Origin: Bacillaceae bacterium JMAK1
GTDB lineage: Bacteria; Bacillota; Bacilli; Bacillales; Marinococcaceae
Direction of reading: 5' to 3'
DNA length: 64,000 nt
Assembly (NCBI GenBank): GCA_012970285.1
Contig: JIBW01000008.1
Span: forward strand, 1 to 64,000
In this document: piece by piece, positions 1-10,113 of the stretch
Numbering within the stretch: the first letter of the stretch is position 1
Layout: each line of letters opens with the position of its first letter
The notes under the pieces: model-generated
Told to the model about the DNA's origin: nothing
The model's database searches: none
What the model saw: only the letters and a program-made list of their open reading frames with translations
Translations under genes and position numbers: made by a program

Positions 1-55
1 GACGCTTAATTTTCATTCAGTTTTCAGCGGACAACCGTTGTACTATTTGCAAGAT

Positions 56-132
<77 letters not shown>

Positions 133-153
133 TCTTCAAATCATATAGCAATT

Positions 154-229
154 GGGGCCTTAGCTCAGCTGGGAGAGCGCCTGCTTTGCACGCAGGAGGT
201 CAGCGGTTCGATCCCGCTAGGCTCCACCA
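154..229 (+). tRNA. tRNA-Ala (anticodon TGC), CCA encoded
   Basis: A 76-nt cloverleaf. Acceptor strand GGGGCCT pairs with AGGCTCC with one G-U pair. The anticodon TGC sits in loop CTTTGCACG, the T arm has GGTTCGATCCC, and CCA is encoded. Ile-Ala pairs often sit in 16S-23S spacers, but here a terminator follows directly, so the pair closes a transcription unit. Confidence 0.97.
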
Positions 230-242
230 TACATAAATTCTC

Positions 243-268
243 AAGACAAGCTTAGGCTTGTCTTTTTT
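243..268 (+). terminator. Intrinsic terminator after the tRNA pair
   Basis: A perfect 9-bp stem, AAGACAAGC/GCTTGTCTT with loop TTAG, runs into a T tract. It separates the tRNA transcript from the ctsR operon. Confidence 0.92.
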
Positions 269-301
269 GTTGTTTGTAAAACTAATACAAGTTCTCTTAA
301 C

Positions 302-330
302 TTGCATGTTGAGGATAAATGTATTATATT
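302..330 (+). promoter_or_regulatory. Sigma-A promoter of the ctsR operon
   Basis: -35 TTGCAT at 302-307, 17-bp spacer, -10 TATATT at 325-330. Transcription would start near 337, inside the CtsR operator that follows. Confidence 0.7.
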
Positions 331-332
331 AT

Positions 333-354
333 AGTCAAAGATAGTCAAGGTCAA
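333..354 (+). promoter_or_regulatory. CtsR operator (heptad direct repeats)
   Basis: The heptads AGTCAAA and AGTCAAG are separated by GAT, and a further partial GTCAA follows. This matches the known CtsR box, two direct GGTCAAA-like heptads three bases apart. It overlaps the predicted transcription start, consistent with autorepression of ctsR-mcsAB-clpC. Confidence 0.88.
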
Positions 355-366
355 GGGGTGTGGATG

Positions 367-837
367 ATGAGCAATAACATTTCAGATGTTATTGAACAAT
401 ATCTTAAATCAATTCTTACAGACGAGGAACGTAATTTAATAGAAATTAAGAGAAGTGAACTTGCGAAGCACTTTGAATGTGTCCCTTCACAAATAAATTA
501 TGTCATTCGTACGAGATTTACGATTGAAAAAGGTTATATTGTGGAAAGTAAAAGAGGTGGGGGCGGATACATTCGTATTCAAAAAGTGTCCCATTCAGAT
601 GATCTTGAATTAATTGATCATCTTCTTAAATTGATTGGCAAACAAGTAGATCAAGTAGGGGCGTTGAGCGTCATTAGCCGTCTATTAGAAGAGAAAGTTA
701 TTACGAAACGTGAGTTTTTACTAATGAAAGCAACAATCGATCGTCAAGTACTTGCCTTACAGCAAGCAGCACATCGAGATGTGTTGCGTGCAAACATTTT
801 AAAAGCAATGTTAAGCAGTTTGAAGTATAAGGTGTAG
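367..837 (+). CDS. ctsR: CtsR, transcriptional repressor of class III heat-shock genes
   Basis: A 156-residue DNA-binding repressor of clp and stress genes, acting in the cytoplasm. The N-terminal winged helix-turn-helix contains the conserved VPSQINYVI, RFT and KRGGGGYIRI segments, the last being the glycine-rich wing. The C-terminal half corresponds to the McsB-contact domain. Start ATG 367 (ATG 364 just before it) is preceded by AAGGGGTG and gives the family N-terminus MSNNISD. An in-frame ATG at 319 would place the promoter -10 and operator inside the coding region and is rejected. It is first in the operon with mcsA, mcsB and clpC, and the operator upstream implies autoregulation. Confidence 0.96.
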   Translation: MSNNISDVIEQYLKSILTDEERNLIEIKRSELAKHFECVPSQINYVIRTRFTIEKGYIVESKRGGGGYIRIQKVSHSDDLELIDHLLKLIGKQVDQVGALSVISRLLEEKVITKREFLLMKATIDRQVLALQQAAHRDVLRANILKAMLSSLKYKV

Positions 838-854
838 GTAGAGGGGGTGTGCAA

Positions 855-1397
855 ATGCTTTGTCAACATTGCAATGAGCGTAAAGCAACGCTTCGTTTTA
901 CGAAGATCGTAAATGGCAACAAAACAGAGAAGCACCTCTGTGAACATTGTGCTAAGGACCAAGGTGAAGCATTGCCTGGGAACAACAACTATTCCATTCA
1001 TGATTTACTCTCTGGAATGTTGAACTTAGATTCTTCTAATCCTTCATTAGGTCAAATACATTTCAAGCAGCCGAGGACAGAACTAAGTTGTCCGAAATGT
1101 AAGTTGAGTTATTCAGCATTTGTACAAAATAGTCGGTTCGGATGTTCACATTGTTATCAAGCTTTTGAAGAAAAGCTCGATCCCATACTAAAACGTGTCC
1201 ATGGTGGCAATCATGTTCATAGAGGTAAAATTCCAAAGCGTATAGGGGGAAAGCTTGAGCATAAACGTAAGGTTATAAAGTTAAAGGAAAAGATGCAGTT
1301 CTATATTCAAAACGAAGAGTTTGAGGAAGCTGCGATTATCCGAGATGAAGTTCGTGCTCTACAACGTGAACAAAACGATGAAGGGGGCAATGAATGA
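855..1397 (+). CDS. mcsA: McsA, zinc-binding activator of the McsB arginine kinase
   Basis: A 180-residue adaptor that stimulates the protein-arginine kinase McsB and modulates CtsR. Two pairs of CxxC knuckles at the N-terminus (Cys3/6 and 29/32) and two more in the middle (CPKC and CSHC) are the expected zinc ligands. A UVR-type helical motif (EEFEEAAIIRDEVRALQ) closes the protein. ATG 855 is favoured over GTG 849 because the ribosome-binding site GAGGGGG ends at 847. The stop overlaps the mcsB start region, so the two are probably translationally coupled. Confidence 0.95.
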   Translation: MLCQHCNERKATLRFTKIVNGNKTEKHLCEHCAKDQGEALPGNNNYSIHDLLSGMLNLDSSNPSLGQIHFKQPRTELSCPKCKLSYSAFVQNSRFGCSHCYQAFEEKLDPILKRVHGGNHVHRGKIPKRIGGKLEHKRKVIKLKEKMQFYIQNEEFEEAAIIRDEVRALQREQNDEGGNE

Positions 1398-2479
1398 TGT
1401 CGCTTGAACAATTTATTTCGGAAGCGATTAGCCCTTGGATGAATCAGCCGGGTCCAAATGACGAAATTGTTTTGAGTAGTCGTGTTCGCTTAGCAAGGAA
1501 TCTTTCCAATTACTCGTTTCCATTTAAAGCATCAGATGAAGATGCAAAGTCGGTGTACAACTATTTACATGAAAACTTGTCTGAAAAGACGCTTGATGGA
1601 ATCGGAAACTTATCTTGGTTTGCAGTAAAGAACATGTCTGAAATTGAGCGACAAGTCCTCGTTGAAAAACATTTAACGAGTCCTCAGCTTGCAGAAGGTT
1701 CAGAGGAAGCGGCGGTCGTACTCAGTGATGACGAATCCATAAGTATTATGGTGAACGAAGAAGATCATTTACGCATTCAATGTTTATATCCAGGATTGCA
1801 GCTGAGTGAGGCATTTGAAGCTGCCAATGCTTTGGATGACTGGGTTGAGGCAAACGTTGACTATGCATATGATGAAAAGCGTGGTTATTTAACGAGTTGC
1901 CCTACAAATGTAGGAACAGGGCTTCGCGCCTCAGTAATGATGCACCTTCCTGGACTCGTAACAACGAAGCAATTATCAAGAATTATTCCTGCAGTTAATC
2001 AAATTGGTCTCGTCGTTAGAGGAATATACGGTGAAGGTAGCGAAACTAAAGGGAATCTCTTTCAAATTTCCAATCAGATGACACTTGGAAAGACGGAAGC
2101 AGATATCATTGATGATTTACGCAGCGTCGTTTTGCAATTGATTAAGCGAGAACGGATTGCAAGAGAAAAGCTGCTTGAGGCCAAGAAATTACAAATGATT
2201 GATCAAGTTTATCGATCTTTCGGTATCCTTGCGAACAGTCGTATCATAGAATCAGTAGAAGCGGCATCGCATTTATCGAATGTAAGGCTTGGCATTGATC
2301 TTGACTTAATTGAAGACATCGACGCGAAGATTCTCAATGAACTCATGATTCTCATTCAACCAGCGTTTCTTCAACAGTACGCGAAGAAAGCACTAACGAC
2401 AGAACAGCGCGATGAACGACGAGCGTCGTTGATTCGTGAAAGATTAAAGCTAGAAAACATATTAGACGGAGGTGAGTGA
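1397..2479 (+). CDS. mcsB: McsB, protein-arginine kinase
   Basis: A 360-residue member of the phosphagen-kinase family that phosphorylates arginines on CtsR and on proteins destined for ClpCP. The ATP/guanidino-kinase hallmarks are present: [12 protein letters not shown] near the N-terminus and [23 protein letters not shown] in the centre (catalytic-loop cysteine). Tandem ATGs at 1394 and 1397 follow AAGGGGG. The second matches the family N-terminus MSLEQF. The gene overlaps or abuts mcsA and overlaps the ribosome-binding region of clpC, so the four genes form a tight operon. Confidence 0.96.
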   Translation: MSLEQFISEAISPWMNQPGPNDEIVLSSRVRLARNLSNYSFPFKASDEDAKSVYNYLHENLSEKTLDGIGNLSWFAVKNMSEIERQVLVEKHLTSPQLAEGSEEAAVVLSDDESISIMVNEEDHLRIQCLYPGLQLSEAFEAANALDDWVEANVDYAYDEKRGYLTSCPTNVGTGLRASVMMHLPGLVTTKQLSRIIPAVNQIGLVVRGIYGEGSETKGNLFQISNQMTLGKTEADIIDDLRSVVLQLIKRERIAREKLLEAKKLQMIDQVYRSFGILANSRIIESVEAASHLSNVRLGIDLDLIEDIDAKILNELMILIQPAFLQQYAKKALTTEQRDERRASLIRERLKLENILDGGE

Positions 2480-2481
2480 CC

Positions 2482-4941
2482 ATGATGTTTGGCCGTTTTA
2501 CAGAGCGCGCTCAAAAGGTGCTCGCACTTGCACAGGAAGAGGCCGTGCGACTTGGTCATACGAATATAGGAACGGAGCATATCCTTCTAGGACTTCTTCG
2601 TGAAGGAGACGGTATTGCTGCCAAAGCCTTGCAAGCACTCAATTTAGGTGCGGAGAAAGTACAAGTGGAAGTGGAGAATCTGATCGGTTCGGAAAGCTCT
2701 CAATCCACTGTACAAGAGACGCCTCACTACACACCACGTGCTAAAAAAGTAATTGAACTCTCGATGGATGAAGCTAGAAAGCTTGGTCACTCTTATGTAG
2801 GAACAGAGCATATTTTACTTGGTCTTATTCGAGAGGGTGAAGGAGTAGCCGCTCGTGTGCTAAATAATCTTGGGGTGAGTCTGAATAAAGCACGCCAGCA
2901 AGTGCTACAACTTCTAGGTAGTAATGAGTCTTCTAGCAGCGGTACACAACAAGGTGGAGGTGTAGCTGGAGGAAACGTCAACACACCAACTCTTGATGGT
3001 CTCGCAAGAGATCTAACGAACGTTGCAAAAGAAGAAAACCTGGATCCGGTTATTGGACGCGGTACTGAAATACAACGCGTGATTCAAGTGTTATCGAGAA
3101 GAACGAAAAACAACCCAGTGTTGATTGGTGAGCCTGGTGTTGGTAAGACAGCGGTAGCAGAAGGGCTTGCACAAGCCATTGTCGCGAATGAAGTTCCTGA
3201 GACACTTCGAGGAAAACGTGTGATGACGCTGGATATGGGTACAGTCGTAGCCGGCACGAAATACCGGGGTGAATTTGAAGATCGTTTGAAGAAGGTTATG
3301 GAAGAGATTCGTCAAGCTGGTAACGTTATTCTCTTTATTGATGAGTTGCATACGCTAATTGGTGCAGGTGGTGCAGAAGGTGCAATTGATGCCTCTAACA
3401 TTTTGAAACCATCTCTTGCCCGAGGGGAATTGCAATGTATTGGTGCGACGACCTTAGATGAGTATCGTCGTTACATTGAGAAAGATGCAGCGCTTGAACG
3501 TCGCTTCCAGCCAATACACGTGAATGAACCGACACTTGATGAGTCCGAGCTGATTCTCTTTGGACTGCGCGATCGTTATGAGGCACATCACCGTGTGACA
3601 ATTACCGATGAAGCGATTTCGGAAGCCGTTAAAATGAGTGATCGTTATATCTCTGATCGTTTCTTACCGGATAAGGCGATTGATTTAATTGATGAAGCAG
3701 CTTCAAAAGTTCGGTTGCGTTCTTATACAGCTCCGCCGAATCTGAAAGATATGGAACAAAAGCTCGATGAAACACGCAAGGAAAAAGACGCAGCTGTTCA
3801 AAGTCAAGAATTTGAAAAAGCAGCTTCATTACGAGATAGTGAGCAACGTTTGCGTGAAGAGCTTGATCAACTAAAAGATGAGTGGAAAGAGCAACAAGGT
3901 CAAGAGAACACCGAAGTAACAATGAATGATATTGCTGAGGTGGTAGCGAGCTGGACGGGAATTCCTGTTGCTAAGCTGGCTGAAGAAGAGACCGAACGAT
4001 TACTTCGTATGGAAGATATTCTTCACAATCGTGTCGTTGGTCAAGATGAAGCAGTTGTAGCGATATCGAAAGCGGTTCGCCGCGCACGAGCAGGCCTTAA
4101 AGATCCAAAACGACCAATTGGTTCATTTATTTTCTTAGGACCAACAGGTGTTGGTAAGACTGAGCTTGCGCGGGCAGTAGCAGAAACGTTATTCGGTGAC
4201 GAAGATGCTGTTCTTCGCGTGGATATGTCTGAGTACATGGAGAAGTACTCGACAAGTCGTCTCGTTGGTTCTCCTCCAGGTTATGTTGGGTATGATGAAG
4301 GTGGACAATTAACGGAGAAAGTTCGTCAAAAACCTTACTCAGTGATTTTACTCGACGAGATTGAGAAAGCACACCCGGATGTATTTAACATTCTGTTGCA
4401 AGTGCTTGAAGATGGTCACTTAACGGATTCTAAAGGTCGTAAAGTCGACTTTAGAAATACCGCGATCATTATGACCTCAAACGTCGGTGCAAGCGCACTA
4501 AAAGAAAATAAGTACGTTGGGTTTACGACGCAGTCTGAGGATGCAAAATACGGGGATATGAAAGGGAAAGTTATGGGCGAGTTGAAGAAAACGTTCCGTC
4601 CAGAGTTCCTGAACCGTATTGATGAGACGATTGTTTTCCATAGTCTTGAGAAGAAACACATTAAAGAAATTGTCGGTCTCATGGCTGATGAATTACAAAA
4701 GCGTCTTGCTGAACAAGAGATTAACTTCTCGTTAACTGAAGTTGCAAGAGAAAAGATTGCAGACGAAGGGTTCGATCCAGAGTATGGAGCTAGACCACTC
4801 CGTCGTGCACTGCAAAAACAAGTGGAAGATCGTCTCTCCGAAGAACTTCTAAGAGGACGAATTAAAAAAGGTGAAACAGCCGTTATCGACTATAAAGATG
4901 GTGAGTTTGTCGTAGAGCTTAAAGAAACGGCAACCACGTAA
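2482..4941 (+). CDS. clpC: ClpC, AAA+ unfoldase of the ClpCP protease
   Basis: An 819-residue HSP100 ATPase that unfolds substrates for ClpP in heat shock, competence and sporulation control. Two Clp-N repeats (about residues 1-145) are followed by D1 with Walker A GEPGVGKT near residue 216. A coiled M/UVR domain is near 410-475, and D2 has Walker A GPTGVGKT near residue 553. ATG 2482 gives the conserved [11 protein letters not shown] start and sits 6 nt after GGAGGTGA. The in-frame GTG 2476 lies within that site and is rejected. It is transcribed with ctsR-mcsAB, under the same CtsR operator. Confidence 0.97.
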   Translation: MMFGRFTERAQKVLALAQEEAVRLGHTNIGTEHILLGLLREGDGIAAKALQALNLGAEKVQVEVENLIGSESSQSTVQETPHYTPRAKKVIELSMDEARKLGHSYVGTEHILLGLIREGEGVAARVLNNLGVSLNKARQQVLQLLGSNESSSSGTQQGGGVAGGNVNTPTLDGLARDLTNVAKEENLDPVIGRGTEIQRVIQVLSRRTKNNPVLIGEPGVGKTAVAEGLAQAIVANEVPETLRGKRVMTLDMGTVVAGTKYRGEFEDRLKKVMEEIRQAGNVILFIDELHTLIGAGGAEGAIDASNILKPSLARGELQCIGATTLDEYRRYIEKDAALERRFQPIHVNEPTLDESELILFGLRDRYEAHHRVTITDEAISEAVKMSDRYISDRFLPDKAIDLIDEAASKVRLRSYTAPPNLKDMEQKLDETRKEKDAAVQSQEFEKAASLRDSEQRLREELDQLKDEWKEQQGQENTEVTMNDIAEVVASWTGIPVAKLAEEETERLLRMEDILHNRVVGQDEAVVAISKAVRRARAGLKDPKRPIGSFIFLGPTGVGKTELARAVAETLFGDEDAVLRVDMSEYMEKYSTSRLVGSPPGYVGYDEGGQLTEKVRQKPYSVILLDEIEKAHPDVFNILLQVLEDGHLTDSKGRKVDFRNTAIIMTSNVGASALKENKYVGFTTQSEDAKYGDMKGKVMGELKKTFRPEFLNRIDETIVFHSLEKKHIKEIVGLMADELQKRLAEQEINFSLTEVAREKIADEGFDPEYGARPLRRALQKQVEDRLSEELLRGRIKKGETAVIDYKDGEFVVELKETATT

Positions 4942-4948
4942 TTTCGAG

Positions 4949-4976
4949 AAGAGCCGGGACACCTCCCGGCTCTTTC
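4949..4976 (+). terminator. Intrinsic terminator after clpC
   Basis: GC-rich 9-bp stem GAGCCGGGA/TCCCGGCTC, extended by A-T pairs, loop CACC. The T tract is short (TTTC), so some read-through into radA is likely. Confidence 0.75.
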
Positions 4977-5026
4977 TGTACATGTAACGTTATATGAGAA
5001 AACACGACAAATAGAGGGAGGGAATT

Positions 5027-6418
5027 ATGGCAAAAACAAAAACAAAATTCGTCTGTCAAGAATGTGGCTACGAGTCCATGAAGTGGATGGGTCGGTGCCC
5101 GGGTTGTCAGAACTGGAATACATTAGTTGAAGAATTAGATGCTCCTAAAAAATCAAGAACGACTGCTACGATGACAAGTATGTCTAGCGCAAAGTCTAAG
5201 CCTGAGGTCATCACAAAAGTAACGCGAGAAGATGAACCTAGAATGACGACAAATTTGTCAGAATTGGACCGTGTACTTGGCGGTGGCATCGTACCAGGTT
5301 CGCTTGTACTCGTTGGTGGAGATCCTGGAATTGGGAAGTCGACACTTCTTTTGCAACTCTCGGCTATACTCGCGGAAAACAAGCGTAAGATTCTTTACAT
5401 ATCAGGTGAAGAGTCCGTGAAACAAACCAAAATGCGCGCTGAGCGTCTCCATGCCCAATCGGATCAGTTATACGTCTATACAGAAACGGATACACAAGCG
5501 ATTGAGATAGCCGTTGATCAGGTTGATCCTGATGTTGTTGTAATTGATTCCATACAAACGATGCAGACGCCTGACATTACTTCTGCTCCTGGAAGTGTGG
5601 CTCAAGTTCGAGAATCGACAGGGATGTTTATGAAGATGGCAAAGTCAAAAGGAATTGCTGTTTTTGTCGTCGGGCATGTGACGAAACAAGGAGCGATTGC
5701 TGGTCCTAAAATGCTTGAACATATGGTTGATGCTGTGCTCTATTTTGAAGGTGAGCGTCATCATACGTATCGGATTTTGAGAGCGGTAAAAAACCGTTTC
5801 GGATCGACAAATGAAATTGGGATTTTTGAGATGAAAGAACAAGGTCTCCGCCAAGTGCTAAATCCATCTGAGATATTCTTAGAGGAGAGGACGAACGGTG
5901 TAGCGGGAGCAATTGTCGTCGCATCCTTAGAAGGGACAAGACCAGTACTTGTAGAACTTCAAGCGTTAGTTGCCCCTTCAAGCTATGCAAACCCAAAAAG
6001 AACCGCCACAGGGGTCGACCATAACCGGGTATCGTTGTTGATGGCCGTACTTGAAAAACGAGTCGGGATGTTGTTACAAAATCAAGATGCGTATATTAAT
6101 GTTGCGGGTGGTGTGAAGCTTGACGAACCTGCAGTTGATCTTGGTATTGCCATTAGTATTGCCTCGAGCTTTCGAAATGAAATTACAAAGCCTACAGATG
6201 TCGCCATCGGTGAGGTAGGTTTGACCGGAGAGATTAGACGGGTATCAAGAATTCAAGAGCGTGTGAAAGAGTGTGCAAAGCTAGGATTCAAACGTTGCAT
6301 TGTACCTGCTAAAAACCTCGGTGATTGGACCGTTCCGAAAGGGGTTGAAGTAATCGGAGTACATTCCTTAGATGAGGCACTTGCCGTTATGTTAGGCGAG
6401 CGAGCAAAAAGAAGATAG
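5027..6418 (+). CDS. radA: RadA, DNA repair/recombination branch-migration ATPase
   Basis: A 463-residue RecA-like ATPase that processes recombination intermediates. The N-terminal zinc finger has Cys10, 13, 24 and 27. Walker [10 protein letters not shown] begins near residue 99, the RadA-specific KNRFG motif is near residue 255, and a C-terminal Lon-protease-like domain ([15 protein letters not shown]) completes the fold. The start follows GAGGGAGGG. disA follows 16 nt later, the usual pairing. Confidence 0.96.
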   Translation: MAKTKTKFVCQECGYESMKWMGRCPGCQNWNTLVEELDAPKKSRTTATMTSMSSAKSKPEVITKVTREDEPRMTTNLSELDRVLGGGIVPGSLVLVGGDPGIGKSTLLLQLSAILAENKRKILYISGEESVKQTKMRAERLHAQSDQLYVYTETDTQAIEIAVDQVDPDVVVIDSIQTMQTPDITSAPGSVAQVRESTGMFMKMAKSKGIAVFVVGHVTKQGAIAGPKMLEHMVDAVLYFEGERHHTYRILRAVKNRFGSTNEIGIFEMKEQGLRQVLNPSEIFLEERTNGVAGAIVVASLEGTRPVLVELQALVAPSSYANPKRTATGVDHNRVSLLMAVLEKRVGMLLQNQDAYINVAGGVKLDEPAVDLGIAISIASSFRNEITKPTDVAIGEVGLTGEIRRVSRIQERVKECAKLGFKRCIVPAKNLGDWTVPKGVEVIGVHSLDEALAVMLGERAKRR

Positions 6419-6437
6419 CAAGCAAAGGAGAATCGTG

Positions 6438-7508
6438 ATGTCGGAGATTAGTCGCAATCATTTTATTGAAAATGTATTCCCTTTTTTGGCTCCAGGAACA
6501 GCGTTAAGAGATGGTATTGATAATGTTTTGCGTGCGGGTACAGGAGGGCTCATTGTCGTTGGGTATACCGACAGTGTAAAAAAGGTTGTTGATGGGGGAT
6601 TTCATATCCAAGCGTCCTATACCGCAGCTCAATTGTATGAACTTGCAAAAATGGATGGTGCGATTATCTTAAGTAAAGACATCCAGAAAATCCTCTATTC
6701 AAACGTACAATTAATCCCTGACAATAAAGTATTCTCTGACGAAACTGGCATGCGTCATCGCACAGCAGAACGAGTGGCTAGACAGACTGGAGAGTTAGTC
6801 ATCGCCGTGTCTGAACGAAGAAATGTCATTACGTTATACCAAGGCGAATTTAAGTATACGTTAAAAGAAATGGGAGTTATTTTAACGAAAGCAAACCAAG
6901 CGATCCAAACCCTTGAAAAATATAAAGCGGTTTTAGATCAAAGCATGACAAACCTTGGCGCTTTAGAATTCGAAGGTCTTGTATCATTCCAGGATGTAGC
7001 ACCAGTTATTCATCGGATCGAAATGGTCTTACGTGTGAAACGCGAACTCATTACTTACGTACATGAACTAGGGAATGAAGGTCGTCTCATTACGATGCAA
7101 TTAAATGAGTTGCTCACAAATGTTGAAAAAGAAGCTCTTCAACTCTTTAGAGACTATGTCAATGAGGAAGAGATCACAGCGGAAGAAGCATTCCATGCGT
7201 TGCAACAGAGTAGTGCTAAGCATTCCTTTACAGACGAATACATTCGTAAATTACTTGGATTGAAGCTTCGGAGGGAACAAGATCCTGTTTTACATTCAAG
7301 AGGATTCCGTTTACTACATCGTATTCCGAGATTGCCATCGGCCGTGATTGATAATATTGTCCAATACTTCGAAACGGTTAGTGCGATGACAGAGGCGACT
7401 TTGGAAGACTTGGAAAATGTAGAAGGAATTGGTGAAACCCGTGCAAGACTGGTCGTTGAAGGGTTAGAGAGAGTACAGGAACAGTTGTTTATTGATCGTC
7501 ATATTTAA
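6438..7508 (+). CDS. disA: DisA, DNA integrity scanning protein and diadenylate cyclase
   Basis: A 356-residue protein that converts 2 ATP to c-di-AMP and scans DNA for branched structures before sporulation. The DAC domain carries the catalytic DGA motif (MDGAIIL, Asp73) and RHRTAER (Arg106 onward). A helical linker follows, and the C-terminus has a helix-hairpin-helix DNA-binding segment (VEGIGETRARLVVEGL). ATG 6438 is 7 nt after AAAGGAG and is preferred to GTG 6435. It is probably cotranscribed with radA. Confidence 0.96.
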   Translation: MSEISRNHFIENVFPFLAPGTALRDGIDNVLRAGTGGLIVVGYTDSVKKVVDGGFHIQASYTAAQLYELAKMDGAIILSKDIQKILYSNVQLIPDNKVFSDETGMRHRTAERVARQTGELVIAVSERRNVITLYQGEFKYTLKEMGVILTKANQAIQTLEKYKAVLDQSMTNLGALEFEGLVSFQDVAPVIHRIEMVLRVKRELITYVHELGNEGRLITMQLNELLTNVEKEALQLFRDYVNEEEITAEEAFHALQQSSAKHSFTDEYIRKLLGLKLRREQDPVLHSRGFRLLHRIPRLPSAVIDNIVQYFETVSAMTEATLEDLENVEGIGETRARLVVEGLERVQEQLFIDRHI

Positions 7509-7642
7509 TGTGATTGATACGTCGCTGTAAGGGTTACAATGTATAGTAATCTTCACCTCAAAGAAATGATTCTATGAATTTCTGCGAACGAAGATTAGAA
7601 GACTTAAACGTTGTCCATAATGAAGGGTAGGAGGTGGAAGTT

Positions 7643-8746
7643 ATGTTAAAACGAATCGTCCAAGTGTTCTTTGTTATTCTTGGCGGTGCGCTCGGTTTTA
7701 TTTTTTATCCCGAACTTATTACAATTTTATCCCTAGAGCTACCCGGCTGGATAGCGAGTGATTATGTGGGCGGGTTAATTGGGGCAGGGATATTCTTCTT
7801 GTTAAGTTTATGGTTAGCAGGACCGATTGCACGAGCGATGAGTATCGTTGAAGAAGCGATTGTGAAGGCACCGATTACTGATGTGTTGTTCGGTACGATT
7901 GGTTTAGTGTTAGGTCTGACCGTTGCTTACTTGATTGGTATTCCGATTGGTGAATTTTCAGTTCCGATCTTAAGTCAAGTTCTCCCAATCTTTATTACGA
8001 TTCTGTTCGGGTATTTTGGATATCGAATCGGTTCACAAAAACGAGACGAACTCGTCTCCCTAGTTTCAAGCTTCGGGAAGATGAGTAATAAAGAGAAGAA
8101 GAAAGACGATCAATCTTCAACCGAGTCAGCAGTACCAATTAAGATCTTCGATACGAGTGTTATTATCGATGGACGAATTGCAGATGTTTGTCGAACGAGG
8201 TTTCTAGAAGGAACCGTTGTGATTCCAAAATTCGTTCTTGATGAATTACAGCATATTGCAGATTCTTCAGATGCGTTAAAGCGTAATCGTGGACGCCGAG
8301 GTCTAGACATTCTAAATCAGATCCAAAAAGAACTCCCAGTGCAGGTGAAAATCGAAGACATTGACTTCGATGACGTACAAGGTGTCGATAGTAAACTTGT
8401 AAAGTTGGCACAAAAGACAAATGGGATCGTCGTAACGAATGATTTCAATTTAAACAAAGTGTGTGACTTACAAGGCGTTTCTGTTCTGAATATTAACGAT
8501 CTGGCTAATGCTGTTAAACCAGTAGTATTACCAGGGGAAGAAATGCACGTGCAAGTGATTAAGGACGGTAAGGAAGAAAAACAAGGCATCGGCTATCTCG
8601 ATGACGGTACGATGATTGTCATTGAAGAAGGTCGTTCATATATTGGCGAGCATCTTGAAGTCATCGTGACGAGCGTTTTACAAACGAGTGCGGGTCGCAT
8701 GATCTTTGCAAAACCGAAAGTAATAGAGAAAGAAAAAGCGTTATAA
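7643..8746 (+). CDS. yacL: YacL, membrane PIN-TRAM domain protein (putative nuclease)
   Basis: A 367-residue protein with four hydrophobic helices in the first ~135 residues. A PIN domain follows ([14 protein letters not shown] with acidic residues; TNDFNLNKV), then a C-terminal TRAM-like domain. PIN domains are usually Mg-dependent RNases; the substrate here is unknown. ATG 7643 lies 5 nt after GGAGGTGG; GTG 7634 is within that site. A weak candidate promoter (TTGATA at 7514, TACAAT at 7535, 15-bp spacer) lies upstream. Its position between disA and ispD matches Bacillus. Confidence 0.9.
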   Translation: MLKRIVQVFFVILGGALGFIFYPELITILSLELPGWIASDYVGGLIGAGIFFLLSLWLAGPIARAMSIVEEAIVKAPITDVLFGTIGLVLGLTVAYLIGIPIGEFSVPILSQVLPIFITILFGYFGYRIGSQKRDELVSLVSSFGKMSNKEKKKDDQSSTESAVPIKIFDTSVIIDGRIADVCRTRFLEGTVVIPKFVLDELQHIADSSDALKRNRGRRGLDILNQIQKELPVQVKIEDIDFDDVQGVDSKLVKLAQKTNGIVVTNDFNLNKVCDLQGVSVLNINDLANAVKPVVLPGEEMHVQVIKDGKEEKQGIGYLDDGTMIVIEEGRSYIGEHLEVIVTSVLQTSAGRMIFAKPKVIEKEKAL

Positions 8747-8753
8747 GTTTTTT

Positions 8754-8811
8754 AACTAGAGAACCGTAGATGATGGCAGATGAGACAGTTGCCTTATGCG
8801 GTTCTCTAGTT
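8754..8811. repeat. 13-bp perfect inverted repeat between yacL and ispD
   Basis: AACTAGAGAACCG at 8754-8766 is the exact reverse complement of 8799-8811. The 32-nt loop holds a nested GGCA/TGCC pair. No T tract follows on either strand, so this is not a standard terminator. It could be an RNA-processing or stability element. Confidence 0.7.
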
Positions 8812-8825
8812 GTATGATTAAGAAT

Positions 8826-8848
8826 GGTCGTCCTCGTACGACCTTTTT
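8826..8848 (+). terminator. Intrinsic terminator between yacL and ispD
   Basis: 6-bp stem GGTCGT/ACGACC with a 6-nt loop and a five-T tail, 15 nt after the longer inverted repeat. Confidence 0.7.
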
Positions 8849-8875
8849 ACTTTCAATAGAAGGGGCAGAGCGATT

Positions 8876-9580
8876 ATGACCTATACCGTGATCATTCCCG
8901 CAGCAGGTCAGGGAAAACGAATGAAAGCGGGAAAGAATAAGCAATTTCTACAACTAAATGATCGCCCTGTAATTATTCATACTTTACAAGTGTTTGAAAG
9001 AGACCCTCTGTGTGAACAAGTGATTGTTGTTGCTAATTATCAAGAAATAGCACAAATGGAAGCCTTATTTCAACAGTACACGTTAAAGAAAGTTGATAAA
9101 GTCATTGCAGGTGGAGCGGAACGACAAGAAAGCGTGTTCGAAGGAATAAAAGCGGTAGACGATCGTGAAGGAATGGTCATCATCCATGACGGAGCGAGAC
9201 CTTTTATTGAAGTCGAACAAATACACGAGTTACTGACGTACGTAACCGCTGAGCAAGGGGCCGTATTAGGGACTCCAGTGACAGATACGATCAAGCGTGT
9301 TGATGAGAATAGGAACATTGTAGAAACTGTACCGAGAAAGCCGCTTGTTGCCGTGCAAACACCACAAGCATTTACATATTCGATGATTTATCAAGCTTAC
9401 GAGACTGCTTTTACGAATCAATTTGTCGGAACGGACGATACGAGCCTAGTTGAGTACATGGGCAAAGAAGTGATCGTTGTTTTAGGTAGTGAGGACAATA
9501 TCAAGTTAACAACACCTTTTGACTTAGCGGTCGCTAACGTTATTCTAGAACAACGGCTAGAAAGGGGAGTTTCGGAATGA
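8876..9580 (+). CDS. ispD: IspD, 2-C-methyl-D-erythritol 4-phosphate cytidylyltransferase
   Basis: A 234-residue enzyme of the MEP isoprenoid pathway that forms CDP-methylerythritol from CTP and MEP. The N-terminal nucleotide-binding loop [12 protein letters not shown] is intact, as are the [10 protein letters not shown] and TDTIKR segments. Start ATG 8876 follows GAAGGGG. The stop overlaps the ispF start by 4 nt, so the two consecutive-pathway enzymes are coupled. Confidence 0.96.
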   Translation: MTYTVIIPAAGQGKRMKAGKNKQFLQLNDRPVIIHTLQVFERDPLCEQVIVVANYQEIAQMEALFQQYTLKKVDKVIAGGAERQESVFEGIKAVDDREGMVIIHDGARPFIEVEQIHELLTYVTAEQGAVLGTPVTDTIKRVDENRNIVETVPRKPLVAVQTPQAFTYSMIYQAYETAFTNQFVGTDDTSLVEYMGKEVIVVLGSEDNIKLTTPFDLAVANVILEQRLERGVSE

Positions 9581-10050
9581 GAATTGGACAAGGGTTTGAC
9601 GTCCATGCATTAGAAAGGGATACGGACCTCATTATTGGTGGGGTGAAGATTGACTATGAATTCGGTCTGAAAGGCCATTCAGATGCAGATGTATTGTTAC
9701 ATGCAATTTCAGATGCACTTCTTGGAGCGGTAGCAGAAGGAGACATTGGAAAGCACTTTCCAGATACTGACCCTGCGTATAAAGGGGCAGACTCTGCCAA
9801 GTTATTACAAGAGGTATACAAGCTTGTCACCAACAAAGGTCTAAAGCTAGGTAATCTTGATTGTACAATCATTGCTGAGAAACCAAAGATGGCTCCTCAT
9901 ATTCAAGATATGCGTTCAAGAATTAGTGAGCTGTTAAATGTCGATGTTGGCCAAGTAAACGTAAAAGCGACAACGTCTGAGAAGCTTGGATTTACAGGAA
10001 GAAAAGAAGGTATTGCTTCGCTGGCAACTGTACTACTCATTGAAGATTAA
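9577..10050 (+). CDS. ispF: IspF, 2-C-methyl-D-erythritol 2,4-cyclodiphosphate synthase
   Basis: A 157-residue trimeric enzyme that cyclises the CDP-ME phosphate and releases CMP. The metal-binding DVH in [11 protein letters not shown] and the [12 protein letters not shown] segment are present, with the C-terminal [16 protein letters not shown] signature. The start overlaps the ispD stop (ATGA). It is full length for the family. Confidence 0.97.
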   Translation: MRIGQGFDVHALERDTDLIIGGVKIDYEFGLKGHSDADVLLHAISDALLGAVAEGDIGKHFPDTDPAYKGADSAKLLQEVYKLVTNKGLKLGNLDCTIIAEKPKMAPHIQDMRSRISELLNVDVGQVNVKATTSEKLGFTGRKEGIASLATVLLIED

Positions 10051-10053
10051 TGC

Positions 10054-10082
10054 ATGAATCAACGCATTTTGCATGCTATACT
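10054..10082 (+). promoter_or_regulatory. Extended -10 promoter of gltX
   Basis: -10 TATACT at 10077-10082 is preceded by TGC (extended -10). The -35 ATGAAT, 17 bp upstream, is poor. It lies in the ispF-gltX gap. Confidence 0.55.
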
Positions 10083-10113
10083 AAGATAAGAACTTGATAG
10101 GACGGTGTTTTTT

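Noticed and set aside
319-366. Upstream start for ctsR at 319
   Set aside because: It would include the -10 box and operator and lacks an SD; the family N-terminus begins at 367.
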